64,000 nt of DNA from CAWAYH01 sp963786195 (GTDB lineage: Bacteria; Acidobacteriota; Vicinamibacteria; Vicinamibacterales; 2-12-FULL-66-21): NCBI GenBank assembly GCA_963786195.1, contig CAWAYH010000009.1:310001-374000 (forward strand), written 5' to 3'. The stretch's first letter is position 1; every line of letters starts with the position of its first letter. Below the pieces are notes generated by a model. That model did not search any database. It worked only from the letters and a program-made list of their open reading frames with translations, and was not told the origin of the DNA. Position numbers and translations under genes: made by a program. Shown in pieces: positions 55,119-64,000 of this stretch.

Positions 55119-56700
55119 ATGCTGAAACGAATCTTGGGACTTCTGGGATGGCTCGGCGTCGCCCTGGTCTTTGCGGCGTTTGCCATTTCGATGTTGAGAC
55201 CTGAGTGGGTCTGGTACAGGGCGCTCGCCATCACGGGCCTCGTGCTCACGCTGGCGTACGTGCTGAGCCAGTGGCGTGAGATCGCCCGCGAGCTCTCGGG
55301 ACGTCAGGCGCGCTTCGGGTCGCTGGCGGTCGCGAGCATTCTGGTCGTGCTGGGCATCCTGGTCGCGATCAACTATCTCGCCAACCAGCACAACAAGCGC
55401 TGGGACCTGACCGCTGCCAAGCAGTTCACGCTGTCCGATCAGTCCAGGAAGATCCTGCAGGGGCTGCAGAAACCGGTCAACGTGACCGTGTTCGCGCGGA
55501 CGGAGGACTTCGAGCGGTTCCGGCAGCGCCTGGCCGAGTACGAATACGTCACCAAGAACTTCAAGGTCGAATACATCGATCCGGAGAAGCGGCCGACGCT
55601 GGCGGAACGCCTGAAGGAAAGCGCGCTCGGCACGATCGTCTTCGAGTACGACGGTCGTGTGCAGCGTGTGACGTCGGACGCCGAACAGGACGTGACGAAC
55701 GGCCTCATCAAGGTGATCCAGGGGCAGCAGCCCAAGGTGTACTTCATCCAGGGCCACGGAGAGCGCGACATCGCGGCCTCGGACGGCCCCGGCTACGCGG
55801 GGATTGTCCAGGAGCTCAAGGGTGACAACTTCGTCGCCGAAGCCGCTGGTCCTCCTGCAGCAGGACATTCCGGCCGACGCGGCGGTGCTCGTGATCGCGG
55901 GACCGAAGTCGGACGTGCTGCCGCCGGAGATCGAAAAGCTGAAGGCGCACCTCGCGAAGGGCGGCAAGCTGCTGGCGCTCGTCGATCCGCCACAAAGCGC
56001 GGATGCGCCCCCGCTCGCCAACCTGATCGCCATGCTCAAGGAATGGGCCGTCGATGTCGGCACCAACGCGGTGCTCGACCCCATGAGCCGGCTCCGTGGC
56101 GCCGAGGCGGACGTGCCGGTGGCCGCGCAGTATCCGTTCCACGCCATCACGAACACGATGCGGTTCCTGACGGCGTATCCCGGCGCGCGTTCGGTCAAGC
56201 CGGTCGAGAACGCGCCCGCCGGGCGCACGGCCACGTCGTTCATCCAGAGCGGCCGCAACAGCTGGGCCGAGTCTGACCTGACGCTCCTGATGACGAAAGG
56301 CCAGGCGCAGCCGAACTTCGACAAGGGGGACGTGCAGGGCCCGATTTCGCTCGCGGTCGCCGTGACCGCGGGCGTGGAAGGCGCTAATTCGCCGCCGCCC
56401 CCGCCCGAGGGGCAGGATGCGAACCAGAACAAGCCCGAGACGCGGCTGGTGGTCGTCGGCGATTCCGACTTCGCGGCCAACTACATCGCGGCGACCGGCG
56501 GCAACCGCGACATGTTCGTCAACATCGTCAACTGGCTCGCGCAGCAGGAGAACCTCATCTCGGTCCGGCCGCGCAATCCGGAAGACCGGCGCATCACGCT
56601 CGCCGCCGGTCAGGAGCGGTTCATCTTCTGGTTCGTCATCTTCATCGTCCCGGGGGTCGTCCTGCTCGCGGGAATCCAGACCTGGTGGCGGAGGCGATAG
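55119..56700 (+). CDS. GldG-like ABC-associated substrate-binding protein (frameshifted)
   Basis: The joined product is about 526 residues. The start has two to three helices (ILGLLGWLGVALVFAAFAIS; LAVASILVVLGILVAINYLA), then a large periplasmic GldG-type domain: KRWDLTAAKQFTLSDQSRKI, VNVTVFARTEDFERFRQRLA, VYFIQGHGERDIAASDGPGY; a one-base insertion at about 55840-55844 moves the frame to PLVLLQQDIPADAAVLVIAG, RLVVVGDSDFAANYIAATGG, and a last helix FIFWFVIFIVPGVVLLAGI. GldG-type proteins work with GldA/GldF. It is followed by the DUF4340 gene six bases on. Confidence 0.85.
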
Positions 56701-56705
56701 ACAAC

Positions 56706-58031
56706 ATGCGCGGAGTGCGGTCGTTTCTCGTTCTGCTCGTGCTGCTCGGCGGTTTGGGCGGCTATGCGATCTACGAGTACAAGCGCGGACCGAAGGACGA
56801 CGGTGACAAGCGGAACAAGGTTTTCACTGTCGAGTCCGACAAGATCGAGGAGATCACGATCAAGGGCGATGCCGGCGAGACGACGACGCTCAAGAAGACC
56901 GGGAGCAACTGGCAGATCGTTCAGCCGCTGACGGCGGATACCGACGGCGGCGAGGTCACGGGCATCCTCACCAACCTCTCGTCGCTCGAAGAGCAGCGCG
57001 TCATCGACGAGAACCCCGGCGATCTCGCGGAGTACGGCCTCGCGCCGCCGCGCATCGAGGTCACGTTCAAGGCGGACGGCAAGGAGCATCGGCTCCAGAT
57101 CGGTCGCAAGACGCCGCCCGGAACCGACCTGTACGCGAAGCTGGCGGATCAGAAACGGGTGTTCCTGGTCTCCTCCTACATCGAGTCGACCTTCAACAAG
57201 ACCACCTTCGCGCTCCGCGACAAGACGGTCCTGAAGCTGGATCGCGACAAGGTCGACACGCTGACGATCATCACACCGAGGCGGACGCTGCGATTCTCGA
57301 AGGCCGACGGCGAATGGAAGATGACCGAGCCGGTCAAGGCACGCGCTGATTTCACGACGGTCGACGGGATCGTCAGCCGCGTCAACACGCTGCAGATGAA
57401 GTCGATCGTGTCGGACGCCGTCACGGATGACGGCCTCGACAAGCCGGAGGCCACGATCCAGCTCGGATCCGGATCGTCGCAGGCCACGCTGTTGCTGGGA
57501 AAAGGGGCCGGCGATGGCGCGGTGTACGCGAAGGATCAGTCGCGGCCGCTGGTTCTGACGATTGAGTCGGCGATCGTCGCCGACGTCACGAAGGACGCGG
57601 GCGAGTACCGTCAGAAAGACCTCTTCGACGCGCGAACGTTCAACTCCTCCCGACTCGAAGTCGTCGCGGGCGGCCAGACCATCGCCTTCGAGAAAACAAA
57701 AACGAAGGACAAGGACGGCAAGGAAGAGGAGAAATGGAAGCAGGTCGCGCCGGCGGCCAAGGACGTCGATCAGGCGAAGATCGACGCCCTGCTCACGGCG
57801 ATCACCCAGGCCCGGGCCACAGGCTTCGTCGACACGACCGCAAAGACGGGGCTCGACAAGCCGGAGCTCACCTTCACGATCAAATCGGATGAAGGCAAGC
57901 GCGAGGAAAAAGTCAGCTTCGGGCGCAGCGGCAAGGACGCGTTTGCCGCACGCGCGGGCGAGCCGGGCGCCGCCAAAATCGATACGGCGACGGTCGAGAG
58001 CATCACCAAGGCGATGGAGGGCTTGAAATAG
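56706..58031 (+). CDS. DUF4340 domain protein
   Basis: The 441-residue protein has an N-terminal anchor helix (SFLVLLVLLGGLGGYAIYEY) and a repeated beta-rich periplasmic region: VESDKIEEITIKGDAGETTT, GSNWQIVQPLTADTDGGEVT, LAEYGLAPPRIEVTFKADGK, and the same pattern again from about residue 180 (LDRDKVDTLTIITPRRTLRF) and from about 340. This is the normal partner of the GldG-like protein in these operons. Its role is unknown, perhaps assembly of an envelope export complex. Confidence 0.9.
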   Translation: MRGVRSFLVLLVLLGGLGGYAIYEYKRGPKDDGDKRNKVFTVESDKIEEITIKGDAGETTTLKKTGSNWQIVQPLTADTDGGEVTGILTNLSSLEEQRVIDENPGDLAEYGLAPPRIEVTFKADGKEHRLQIGRKTPPGTDLYAKLADQKRVFLVSSYIESTFNKTTFALRDKTVLKLDRDKVDTLTIITPRRTLRFSKADGEWKMTEPVKARADFTTVDGIVSRVNTLQMKSIVSDAVTDDGLDKPEATIQLGSGSSQATLLLGKGAGDGAVYAKDQSRPLVLTIESAIVADVTKDAGEYRQKDLFDARTFNSSRLEVVAGGQTIAFEKTKTKDKDGKEEEKWKQVAPAAKDVDQAKIDALLTAITQARATGFVDTTAKTGLDKPELTFTIKSDEGKREEKVSFGRSGKDAFAARAGEPGAAKIDTATVESITKAMEGLK

Positions 58032-58066
58032 CCGCGCGATCAGCGCCGCGACGCGTCGCCATCGTC

Positions 58067-59557
58067 TTGGTGCTCGCGACCTGCATCGGATGTGCGGCGC
58101 GAACCCACCCGGGCGCCACACAATCGCCTCCCACCAGGACGAACCGCCCGAGCAAAGCCGTTCAAGAGCTTCGCCGCGACCTCAACCTCGTGTTCGGCGC
58201 GCCGATCATGGCGCGCGGCGTGTGGGGCGTGGACATCCGATCGCTCGACACCGGCGAACAGCTCTTCGAACGCGACGCCGGCAGGCTCATGATGCCCGCC
58301 TCGAACATGAAGATCCTCACGCTGGCCGTGGCCACCAGAGTGCTGGGCTGGGACTATCGATTCATCACGACGCTCGAGACGTTCGCGCCGGTCGAAGGGG
58401 GCGTGCTTCGCGGCGACCTCTTCGTCCGCAGCAACGGCGATCCGACGATCAACACGCGGGACGGCCGGGCCGGCGTCGTGCTGACCGAGTGGGTGGACGC
58501 GCTCCGTGCCGCGGGCATTCAGCGGATCGACGGTCGCATCATCGGCGACGATCAGGCGTTCGATGACGAAGGGATCGGCGCCGGTTGGGCGTGGGACTAC
58601 CTGCAGTTCGGATACGCAGCGCCGGTTGGCGCGCTGCAATGCAACGAGGACCTCGCGACCCTCAACGTCCGGCCTGCGGCGCAGGCCGGGACTCCCGCAG
58701 TCGTCACGCTGTCGCCCGGATCGGGTCTTCAACTCCTCAATCGGGCGCTGACCGTCGAGGCAGGCTCACGAACCAGCGTCAGCTACCGCCGCCACCTGGA
58801 GAGCCCGATCCTCGAGGTGTCGGGCAGCATCGCCGCCGACGCCACGGCCACGGATCGCACAGCAGCCGTCGTCAATCCGACCGTCTTCTGCGCGCACACG
58901 ATCAAGGACGAGCTCACGGCGCGCGGCATTCCGGTCAGCGGGCCCGCGGTCGATTTCGACGATGTGGCGGCAGAGTTCGCGGGCGTGTCAGGCGAGCGTC
59001 GAGTGCTCGCAAGAACACAGTCGCCTCCGCTTCGAGACATCGCCGTCGTCCTCATGAAAGTCAGCCAGAATCTTTACGCGGAGACGCTCGTCAAGGCCAC
59101 GGCTGCCGCCCGCGGCGGGCTTGGCACAGCCGAGTGGGGCTTGTCCGTGATCCGAACGGTCTTGACGTCATGGGGGGTGCCGGACGACAGCTTCGTGAAC
59201 GCCGACGGATCCGGCCTGTCGCGATACAACTACATCACGCCTGCCACGATTACGACGATCCTGGAGCGGCTCTACAAGAGCGATACCGATCGGGCTCCCT
59301 TCGTCGCCACCCTCCCCGTCGCCGGCAAGGACGGCACGCTGGCCACACGCCTGCGCGGCACGCGCGCCGAAGGGAACGCCACGGCCAAGACGGGCTCGAT
59401 CGCCAACGTGCGATCGCTGTCCGGCTACGTCCGAAGCCGGGACGGCGAGATGCTGGTCTTTTCGATCATCGCCAACGATTTCGTCGTTCCCGCGGAGACG
59501 ATCAATCACGCCGCGGATTTGGCGGTGGAGCATCTGTCCAACTTCACCCGCAGATAG
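58067..59557 (+). CDS. dacB: D-alanyl-D-alanine carboxypeptidase/endopeptidase (PBP4 type)
   Basis: The enzyme of about 496 residues has the S13 penicillin-binding motifs: SxxK in MPASNMKILTLAVATRVLG, SxN in LMKVSQNLYAETLVKATA, and KTG in GNATAKTGSIANVRSLSGYV. The large insert between SxxK and SxN (residues about 95-320) is the PBP4 domain II/III. It trims or cuts peptidoglycan cross-links in the periplasm. The N-terminus VLVLATCIGC looks like a lipoprotein signal with Cys, but the frame has no good start (TTG 58067 and GTG 58070 are possible), so the exact start is uncertain. Confidence 0.9.
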   Translation: MVLATCIGCAARTHPGATQSPPTRTNRPSKAVQELRRDLNLVFGAPIMARGVWGVDIRSLDTGEQLFERDAGRLMMPASNMKILTLAVATRVLGWDYRFITTLETFAPVEGGVLRGDLFVRSNGDPTINTRDGRAGVVLTEWVDALRAAGIQRIDGRIIGDDQAFDDEGIGAGWAWDYLQFGYAAPVGALQCNEDLATLNVRPAAQAGTPAVVTLSPGSGLQLLNRALTVEAGSRTSVSYRRHLESPILEVSGSIAADATATDRTAAVVNPTVFCAHTIKDELTARGIPVSGPAVDFDDVAAEFAGVSGERRVLARTQSPPLRDIAVVLMKVSQNLYAETLVKATAAARGGLGTAEWGLSVIRTVLTSWGVPDDSFVNADGSGLSRYNYITPATITTILERLYKSDTDRAPFVATLPVAGKDGTLATRLRGTRAEGNATAKTGSIANVRSLSGYVRSRDGEMLVFSIIANDFVVPAETINHAADLAVEHLSNFTRR

Positions 59558-59639
59558 ACCTAACCGCAGTCCCACCACCGGTTCCCGCGCACACGGTTTG
59601 CGCACGCCGCAGTCGAGCACGTACCGCGCGGATCTCGCG

Positions 59640-60010
59640 GCGGCCGTTGGCCGGAGCGGGGCAGGTCGCCTCGGCCTCCCGCGTTCGCGCCGGGGGACAC
59701 ACGGGCACTCCGCGGCGTGTGCTGACGATACCGGCGTCGGCCGCCTTCGCGAGCGCTAACGGCGTGCCTCGCCGTAGCTCGCATTTTCGCGTTGCGAGCG
59801 TAGGCGGGCTCGGGTGACTCCGTGCGTTGGTAAGAGCTCGGTGGGCCGGCCGTGCGAATTCCGCGCGGTGGTGGCGAAAGCGGCGCCGCCGCTGGAGGAG
59901 TCAATTCGCTGCGCGCCCGTTTTACCCACTTGCGGTGATCCCGGCGCTCGAGGTCGGCCCGATCGCGAGGCGCACCCCGCTCCGGCGATCTCGTTGCACA
60001 CTTATCCGTC
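59640..60010. repeat. Diverged intergenic repeat, copy B
   Basis: This gap (59558-60039) has no convincing gene. It matches copy A at 60-360 in block 1 (about 59650-59745) and block 2 (about 59915-59965); GGCGTCGGCC, GTTTTAC and GAGGTCGGCCCGATC are shared. The middle is longer than in copy A and holds a hairpin, GCTCGCATTTTCGCGTTGCGAGC in outline (GCTCGCA/TTGCGAGC arms). Both copies have the same orientation. Confidence 0.55.
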
Positions 60011-60039
60011 TTGTGATCCGCGGCTAGAATCAAACCAGG

Positions 60040-60876
60040 GTGTGGCGCTTCCTCGGATTCATCTGCGGCCTGGCCGCGATCGCGGCTGGGATCGCCTGGT
60101 ACGTCCAGCACGCCGGGCCGTGGTCCGGGGAAATCCGTCCGGTCGTGGTGCGAGACGACGGCTGGCTGGACCACCTCTACAGCCGGAATCCGCGCGAGGC
60201 TGAGGCGGCCGCGGAGAAGGTTGCCAAGCTCGGCCCGGAGGCGCTGCCGGCGATTCGCGCGGCGCTGCAGGACTGGTCGGCGGACAGTTCACGGCGCAAG
60301 GCCGCGCTGAAAGCGTGCTCGATCCTCGGAGCGTCCGCGGCGCCCGTGCTGCCGGACGCCGCGACTCAGTTGTTCGATCCGGACGTGACGGAGCAGGCGG
60401 CGATCGCGCTCAGTTTCATGGGCCGGGATGCCTTCCCGCCGCTGAAGGAGGCGCTCGCGAGCGATGACGCGGTGGTGCGCCGCGAGGCGCTCCGGTCGAT
60501 CGGCAAGCTGAAATCGCGCGCGCCGCTCGTCAGCGCGGCCGTGGTGCCGCTCCTCGTGGACGGCATGCGTGACGAGGACGGCGGCGTCCGCACCGTTGCG
60601 GCCACCTACCTCGGCATCATCCACGAGGATCCCGACAACGCCGTGCCGTGGCTCATCGCCGGCCTCGGCGACGCGGTGATTGAAGTCCGGCGCGCGTCGG
60701 CCACGGCGCTCGGCTCGTTCGGCGCGGCGGCGCGCCCCGCGGAGGCGGCGCTCAAGCAGGCCGCGACCGACGCTGACGAGAATCTGGCACGCGAAGCGGG
60801 ATTGGCGCTCATCAGGATTCAGGAAGGTGCAGCAGGGGCCGCTGCTCCCGCTGCTCAAGGAAGGGGGATGTCGTGA
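60040..60876 (+). CDS. Membrane-anchored HEAT-repeat protein
   Basis: The 278-residue protein starts at a GTG, has an N-terminal helix (LGFICGLAAIAAGIAWYVQ), then about five HEAT repeats: AEKVAKLGPEALPAIRAALQ, PLKEALASDDAVVRREALRS, VRTVAATYLGIIHEDPDNAV, LGDAVIEVRRASATALGSF and LKQAATDADENLAREAGLAL. HEAT repeats act as protein-binding scaffolds; the partner is unknown. The stop TGA shares one base with the ATG of the next gene. Confidence 0.8.
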   Translation: MWRFLGFICGLAAIAAGIAWYVQHAGPWSGEIRPVVVRDDGWLDHLYSRNPREAEAAAEKVAKLGPEALPAIRAALQDWSADSSRRKAALKACSILGASAAPVLPDAATQLFDPDVTEQAAIALSFMGRDAFPPLKEALASDDAVVRREALRSIGKLKSRAPLVSAAVVPLLVDGMRDEDGGVRTVAATYLGIIHEDPDNAVPWLIAGLGDAVIEVRRASATALGSFGAAARPAEAALKQAATDADENLAREAGLALIRIQEGAAGAAAPAAQGRGMS

Positions 60877-61581
60877 TGAAGGCAATCTTCGCGACCGTGG
60901 TGGTCGGAGTCGCAGTTGCGGCCGGGACCGGCGCGCAGCGCGGGCAGCCGGTCGAATGGACCACTGACTTCGCGCTCGAGCCCGGGGATCTGATCAGCAC
61001 TGGCAAGAATCCGTATTTCATCCTGGAACCCGGCTACACGCTCGTGCTGAAGGACGGATCGTCCCAATTGACGATCACCGTGCTGAGCGACACCCGCACG
61101 ATCGACAACATCGAGACCCGTGTCGTCGAAGAACGGGAAACGAAAGATGGACAGCTCATCGAGGTCTCGCGCAACTTCTTCGCCATCAGCAAGCGGACGA
61201 ACAGCGTCTTCTACTTTGGCGAGGACGTCGACCTGTACAAGTCCGGCAAGGTCGTGAGCCACGAGGGTGCGTGGATGGCGGGTGTCAGCGGCGCCAGAGC
61301 GGGTCTGGCGATGCCGGGCCTTCCGCTGTTGCGAGCGAAGTACTGATCAGGAAATCGCGCCGAAGGTCGCGATGGATCGCGCCGAGATCCTCAGCCAGAA
61401 CGAGACGCTGAGGACGCCGGCCGGCGAATTCAAGAAGGTCCTCAAGACCGCCGAGACGACGCCACTGGAGCCGGGCGTGACCGAGCTGAAGTACTACGGC
61501 TGGGGCGTGGGACTGGTGCAGGACGGCGCGATGAAGCTCGTCGAGTACGGCAACAAGCCCGTCACGAAGAACCCGTCGTGA
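60876..61581 (+). CDS. Secreted hypothetical protein (frameshifted)
   Basis: An ATG at 60876 after GGGGGA encodes a signal peptide (AIFATVVVGVAVAAGTGAQ) and a beta-rich domain (TTDFALEPGDLISTGKNPYF; LTITVLSDTRTIDNIETRVV; EVSRNFFAISKRTNSVFYFG). One extra T at 61341-61344 breaks the frame; it continues DQEIAPKVAMDRAEILSQNE, TPAGEFKKVLKTAETTPLEP and ELKYYGWGVGLVQDGAMKLV. Joined length is about 235 residues. The pattern is that of extracytoplasmic lipocalin-like proteins of unknown function. It overlaps the convergent AlaX gene by 20 bases. Confidence 0.65.
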
Positions 61582-62770
61582 GCGACGCCTGAACGATCGC
61601 TCGTGCGGCGTCCACGAGCTCCGCGGGCGCTCCCTGCAGCCCGCCGCCCTGAGCCATCTCGGGGCGCCCGCCGCCTTTGCCGCCGAATCTGGCCATCAGC
61701 TGCTTCAGGAGCGACGCGGAATCGACTGGCACGTCGGACGCGCGGGCGATCAGGACGAGCGACGGAGTCGACGCGCTCAGCAGCAGCGCCAGATGACCGG
61801 GGCGTTCGGTGATCGCGGACGCGATCGCCTTCAGCCCCGTCTGATCCCATCCGTCCAGCGCTTCGACGACGACCCTGACGGGGCCGACCGTTGAAGCGCG
61901 CGCCGCAAGCGTTGCAGCCTCATGGACGGCGAGACGGCCCTGCAGATCCTTGATCTGCCGTTTCAGGTCCTTCGCCTCAGCCTGCAGCCGTTCGATGCCG
62001 GCTGGCAATTCGGCCGGCAGCACGGAGAGCTGGCGGATGCTGGCGCTCACGGCATCGCGCAGCACTCGATACCCGGTCAGCGCCCGGACGCCGCACAGGA
62101 ATTCGACCCGTGTCCCGCCGCGAAAGCGCTCCCATGACGGGACGGCGATGATGCCAATCGCGCCGGTCCGGGCGACGTGGGTGCCTCCGCACGCCGAGAC
62201 ATCGAAATCCTGTACGTCGATCAACCTCAGAACGCCCCCACGGACAGGCTCTTTCCGCAACGGCAGCTTTGCCGCTTCGGCTGCGTCGGCAAAGCGAATC
62301 GTGACGGGACGGTCTTCCCACACCACGCGATTGGCTTCGGACTCGACCCGAGCGATGTCGTCCGCCGACACATCTCGCGAGAGATCGATCGTCGATGAGG
62401 CGGACCCCAGGTGGAAGCTGACGGTCCTGGCGCCGACGAGCCGATCGAATGCCGCCGACAGCACGTGCTGCCCCGTGTGCTGCTGCATGTGCTCGAACCG
62501 GCGCGGCCAGTCGATGCGCCCGTGAACGGGCCCCGGCGCCAGATTCCCTTCCAGGACGTGCAGAACGCTTCCGTCGTCGCGATCGATGACGTCGACGACC
62601 ACGGCCTGTCCGAGGACGCCGACGTCGAATGGCTGACCACCCGAGGTTGGATAGAACGCCGTCCTGTCCAGCACCACGCCCGGGCGACCGTCGTCGCTCG
62701 TTTCGGTGCTGATGATGGTGGCGTCGAACTCGGTCGCGTAGGGCTCGGTGTAATAGATGCGCTCGGTCAC
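61562..62770 (-). CDS. Alanyl-tRNA editing protein AlaX with DHHA1 domain
   Basis: The 402-residue protein has the AlaRS editing domain without the synthetase core: RTAFYPTSGGQPFDVGVLG, the zinc motif MQQHTGQHVLSAAFDRLV, FHLGSASSTIDLSRDVSADD, ACGGTHVARTGAIGIIAV with the other zinc ligands, then a coiled segment (LQAEAKDLKRQIKDLQGRLA) and the C-terminal DHHA1 domain (KQLMARFGGKGGGRPEMAQG). It hydrolyses mischarged Ser- or Gly-tRNA(Ala). Length and layout match the long AlaX class. Confidence 0.93.
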   Translation of the reverse strand: MTERIYYTEPYATEFDATIISTETSDDGRPGVVLDRTAFYPTSGGQPFDVGVLGQAVVVDVIDRDDGSVLHVLEGNLAPGPVHGRIDWPRRFEHMQQHTGQHVLSAAFDRLVGARTVSFHLGSASSTIDLSRDVSADDIARVESEANRVVWEDRPVTIRFADAAEAAKLPLRKEPVRGGVLRLIDVQDFDVSACGGTHVARTGAIGIIAVPSWERFRGGTRVEFLCGVRALTGYRVLRDAVSASIRQLSVLPAELPAGIERLQAEAKDLKRQIKDLQGRLAVHEAATLAARASTVGPVRVVVEALDGWDQTGLKAIASAITERPGHLALLLSASTPSLVLIARASDVPVDSASLLKQLMARFGGKGGGRPEMAQGGGLQGAPAELVDAARAIVQASLTTGSS

Positions 62771-62783
62771 GGCGTTGATTTTT

Positions 62784-63452
62784 TCAGAAGAGATCCTCGA
62801 CGCCCGCCTCGTGGAATCCGCGAGCCCGCAGGCGGCAGCTGTCGCAGCGCCCGCACGGCGTGCCGGCCGCCGACGGATCGTAACAGCTGTGCGTGAGTCC
62901 GTAGTCGAGACCCAGCTCCACCCCGCGGCGGATGATATCCGCCTTCGACAGCCGCAGCAGCGGCGCGCGCACGGTCAGCCGGCCGCCCTCGACGCCCGCG
63001 CGCGTGGCCAGCGCGGCAAGCCGCTCGAAGGCCTCGAGGTAGTCCGGCCGGCAGTCCGGATAACCGGAGTAGTCGAGCGCGTTGACGCCGATGACGATCG
63101 CATCCGCGCCGACGACTTCCGCCCACGCCAGCGCGAGCGAGAGAATGATCGTGTTGCGCGCCGGGACATACGTCGATGGAATCGTCTGAGGTCCGTCGAG
63201 CGGGCGGTCCTTGGGGATCGCGCCCACACCCACCAGCGCCGATCCGCCGAACGCGGCCAGGTCGACCTCGAGGTTCACGTGACGCGCGACGGACAGCGCG
63301 CGCGCGACCTCGTTCGCGGCACGGACCTCACAAGCATGCACCTGACCGTAGGCGATCGTCAGCGCATAGAGCTCGTAACCCTCGCCGCGCACGATCGCGC
63401 CGGCGGTGTAGGAATCGAGACCACCGCTCAGCAGGAGAACGGCCTTTGGCAT
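62784..63452 (-). CDS. queC: 7-cyano-7-deazaguanine synthase
   Basis: The 222-residue enzyme has the PP-loop KAVLLLSGGLDSYTAGAIV, STYVPARNTIILSLALAWAE, IVIGVNALDYSGYPDCRPDY, RLSKADIIRRGVELGLDYGL and the zinc Cys cluster HSCYDPSAAGTPCGRCDSCR. It turns CDG into preQ0 for queuosine (or other deazaguanine) synthesis. It lies six bases after queE. Confidence 0.95.
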   Translation of the reverse strand: MPKAVLLLSGGLDSYTAGAIVRGEGYELYALTIAYGQVHACEVRAANEVARALSVARHVNLEVDLAAFGGSALVGVGAIPKDRPLDGPQTIPSTYVPARNTIILSLALAWAEVVGADAIVIGVNALDYSGYPDCRPDYLEAFERLAALATRAGVEGGRLTVRAPLLRLSKADIIRRGVELGLDYGLTHSCYDPSAAGTPCGRCDSCRLRARGFHEAGVEDLF

Positions 63453-63458
63453 AGGCGG

Positions 63459-64000
63459 CTACACGCCCCGGACGTCGGCTCCCCAGATGTACTTGTGGGC
63501 CTGGAGCTGGAGGCGCACCGTGAGCCGATCTTCGAGGATCCACGCGGCCAGAGTTCTGGGATCGAGCACGCCGTGAACCGGCGAAAAGAGCACCGCGGCG
63601 CAACGATCGATCAGGTCGTGCTGCTCCACGACTTGCCTGGCGAACTCGTAGTCCGCCCGATCCTGAATCACGAACTTCACCTCGTCCCTCGGCGTGAGCA
63701 GCTCGAGGTTGGGCCAGTGGTTCTTGTCGGCCTCGTTGCTGGCCGGGCATTTGACGTCGACGACGCGCACGACATCCGTAGGCACTCTGGCGATGCTGCG
63801 ATGACCACCCGTCTCGAGGAGCACGGTGTGGCCCCGATCGAGCAGCGTCTGCATCAGCGGGTAGACGTCGTCCTGCAGCAGCGGCTCGCCACCGGTGATT
63901 TCGACCACCTTGCAGTCAAACTTGCTGACGTCCGCGACGACGTCGTCCACGCTCATTTTGTGACCTTCGTGGAAGGCGTACGGCGTGTCGCACCACGAGC
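63459..64000 (-). CDS. queE: 7-carboxy-7-deazaguanine synthase, 5' end outside window
   Basis: The radical-SAM enzyme preceding QueC in the pathway is seen from the third cluster Cys onward: WCDTPYAFHEGHK at the window edge, then VVEITGGEPLLQDDVYPLMQ (SAM-binding GGEPL), TVLLETGGHRSIARVP, VVDVKCPASNEADKNHWPNL and the substrate-binding region to RLQLQAHKYIWGADVRGV at the C-terminus. The N-terminal part with the CxxxCxxC motif lies beyond 64000. About 180 codons are visible. Confidence 0.92.
   Translation of the reverse strand, partial: SWCDTPYAFHEGHKMSVDDVVADVSKFDCKVVEITGGEPLLQDDVYPLMQTLLDRGHTVLLETGGHRSIARVPTDVVRVVDVKCPASNEADKNHWPNLELLTPRDEVKFVIQDRADYEFARQVVEQHDLIDRCAAVLFSPVHGVLDPRTLAAWILEDRLTVRLQLQAHKYIWGADVRGV

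Noticed and set aside
59640..60010. Integron attC site or cassette array
   Set aside because: Isolated RYYYAAC-like words occur (CCTAACC, GCTAACG) but no paired GTTRRRY ends, no series of cassettes and no integrase.
59560..60174. 204-codon minus-strand frame across repeat copy B
   Set aside because: It is not conserved in frame with copy A, overlaps the HEAT-protein gene and has Arg/Pro/Gly-rich low-quality sequence.

Overview
The window is a high-GC chromosomal segment with dense gene packing, ATGA/TGATG start-stop overlaps and no rRNA, tRNA, CRISPR array or transposase gene that I can see. The gene set suggests an Acidobacteriota genome, probably of the Vicinamibacteria type: an ADOP-type FtsX/MacB permease, a VWFA-like secreted protein, a secreted S9 peptidase, a secreted N-acyl-D-amino-acid deacylase, a Gld-like ABC operon with a DUF4340 protein, and many secreted proteins of unknown function. 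This placement is inference from gene content only.

Layout. 0-6 kb: accessory region with small enzymes (VOC, DUF1801, GNAT), a truncated hydrolase, a methyltransferase remnant, an inverted-repeat element and a large permease. 6-10 kb: signalling cluster of a receiver-PP2C phosphatase divergent from an NtrC-type regulator plus NtrY-like kinase. 10-17.5 kb: secreted and small membrane proteins, D-aminoacylase, hemL, a glycine-zipper protein, ispG. 17.5-23 kb: a hypothetical gene whose 3' end runs into a repeat, purN, a MATE exporter, a VWA protein, a DUF1028 protein. 23-31 kb (minus strand): S9 peptidase-pyrE-truA-uppS-cdsA-dxr-rseP, containing the classic uppS-cdsA-dxr-rseP envelope/isoprenoid block. 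31.5-35 kb: TolC-like protein and two glycosyltransferases. 35-45 kb: pyrimidine region, with pyrR-pyrB-pyrC and a second phosphoribosyltransferase plus a TIGR02757 protein on the minus strand, and pyrK-pyrD-pyrF on the plus strand; with pyrE this covers the pathway after carbamoyl phosphate. 45-50 kb: Pal lipoprotein, methyltransferase, large membrane protein, LarE, LysW-like zinc ribbon, receiver-PilZ protein. 50-53 kb: ArsR-controlled heavy-metal P-type ATPase. 53-58 kb: Gld-like ABC operon. 58-64 kb: PBP4-type carboxypeptidase, HEAT protein, AlaX-type editing protein, queC and queE (queE leaves the window).

Two features dominate the non-coding space. First, several families of short inverted or tandem repeats (GGAGG/ACACGGAG arrays, CCACGGATAACACGG arrays, GGGAAAA arrays, GGGGTCAGATC and GGTGCCTGGCACC palindromes, two MITE-like elements) sit exactly at, or within a few bases of, stop codons. 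Second, a diverged ~300-370 bp element occurs near both ends of the window (about 60-360 and 59640-60010) with conserved flanks and a variable middle.

At least fourteen single-base frame breaks interrupt otherwise intact reading frames, including purN, pyrD, pyrF, the TolC gene and arsR. Nearly all are one-base insertions, often in short homopolymers, so uncorrected sequencing indels are the simplest explanation. Such genes are annotated across the break and marked as frameshifted.
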